From Dolomitihabitans soli (GTDB taxonomy: Bacteria > Actinomycetota > Actinomycetes > Streptosporangiales > Streptosporangiaceae), in NCBI RefSeq assembly GCF_022213955.1, contig NZ_JAKNTW010000024.1:62001-126000 (forward strand): a stretch of DNA of 64,000 nt, read 5' to 3'. This document shows, one piece after another, positions 63,827-64,000 of this stretch. Position 1 is the stretch's first letter; each line of letters begins with the position of its first letter. The notes under the pieces are model-generated. The model was not told the DNA's origin. It was given only the letters and a program-made list of their open reading frames with translations, and made no database searches. The position numbers and the translations under genes are program-made.

Positions 63827-64000
63827 ATGAGTTCGTCACGCAGTCCCGGACGTCATCGTCTGGGGGTGCTCATCGTGGCGGCCGCCAGCCTGATCACATC
63901 CCTGTTAGTGATCGTGCCTGCGGCCGCCGCCGACACCCTGCTCTCGCAAGGAAAACCCACGACGGCGTCATCCACGGAAGGGATCGCCTTCCCCGCGTCC
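63827..64000 (+). CDS. Secreted protein, probably carbohydrate-active (partial)
   Basis: Starts MSSSRSPGRHRLGV behind GAGGAG with 6 nt spacing; an in-frame ATG at 63821 sits on the RBS and is unlikely. A signal peptide is clear (basic N terminus, LIVAAASLITSLLVIVPAAAA). The mature start ADTLLSQGKPTTASSTEGIAFPA is the typical opening of a discoidin/F5-8C (CBM32) carbohydrate-binding domain. The window ends after 58 residues, so a catalytic domain cannot be seen. Repression by the divergent LacI protein is expected. Confidence 0.8.
   Translation, partial: MSSSRSPGRHRLGVLIVAAASLITSLLVIVPAAAADTLLSQGKPTTASSTEGIAFPAS

Overview
The window is very GC-rich, uses GTG/TTG starts freely, and carries a geosmin synthase, an AfsR/SARP-type regulator, an actinobacterial holin-like protein with a DUF3618 partner, IdeR/DmdR-type iron boxes and a CebR-like LacI regulator. 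Together these point to a filamentous actinomycete. A Streptosporangiaceae-like genus is my guess from overall flavour; the sequence alone does not prove it.

Layout. 1-8 kb: the end of an MBL-fold gene, a three-gene molybdenum hydroxylase operon, a DHA2-type MFS pump, a FetB-like permease and a SpoIIE phosphatase. 8-15.4 kb: a leftward block with a selenocysteine-containing formate dehydrogenase (alpha subunit interrupted by an in-frame UGA followed by a SECIS-like hairpin), its iron-sulfur and NrfD-like membrane subunits, and selB. 15.5-30 kb: ordinary chromosomal genes (PhzF, pentapeptide repeat, fasciclin, holin/DUF3618 pair, MFS/AraC divergon, NDH-2), then a GntR-SIS-HAD-GH65 sugar-phosphorylase group and an amino-acid permease. 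30-35.6 kb: geosmin synthase and an iron-boxed siderophore operon (ornithine hydroxylase, MbtH, siderophore-interacting protein) whose NRPS has collapsed to a frameshifted remnant.

35.6-57.7 kb is an accessory region full of debris: an MFS fragment copied from the pump at 4.2 kb, IS5-, IS3- and IS481-type transposase pieces, two tyrosine-recombinase C-terminal pieces, a tRNA-like 3' fragment, a DUF6461-like pseudogene, a partly duplicated SUKH immunity-type gene, and TctA- and EntS-type fragments. Apparently intact genes sit among them: a bicupin between two paralogous TetR regulators (frameshifted near its start), a large membrane-anchored NACHT NTPase with a long RDL-repeat segment (candidate anti-phage/NLR-like protein), an ArsR-SRPBCC-DinB-like operon, an IS5-family transposon (48664-51549) with near-perfect ends and a TAA target duplication that carries a hydrolase/TetR pair as cargo, a FAD-linked oxidase, panD, a type II thioesterase and a TnpB-like RuvC protein lacking the usual zinc-finger cysteines.

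57.8-64 kb: a SARP/NB-ARC/TPR regulator divergent from a FAD-linked oxidase, then a LacI regulator divergent from a secreted sugar-binding or glycosidase protein (cut by the window edge), with five palindromic operators between them.

The strongest leads are the NACHT protein and its island, the cargo-bearing IS5 transposon, the UGA/SECIS formate dehydrogenase with selB next door, the collapsed iron-regulated NRPS, and the zinc-finger-less TnpB homologue with strong hairpins in its 3' end.
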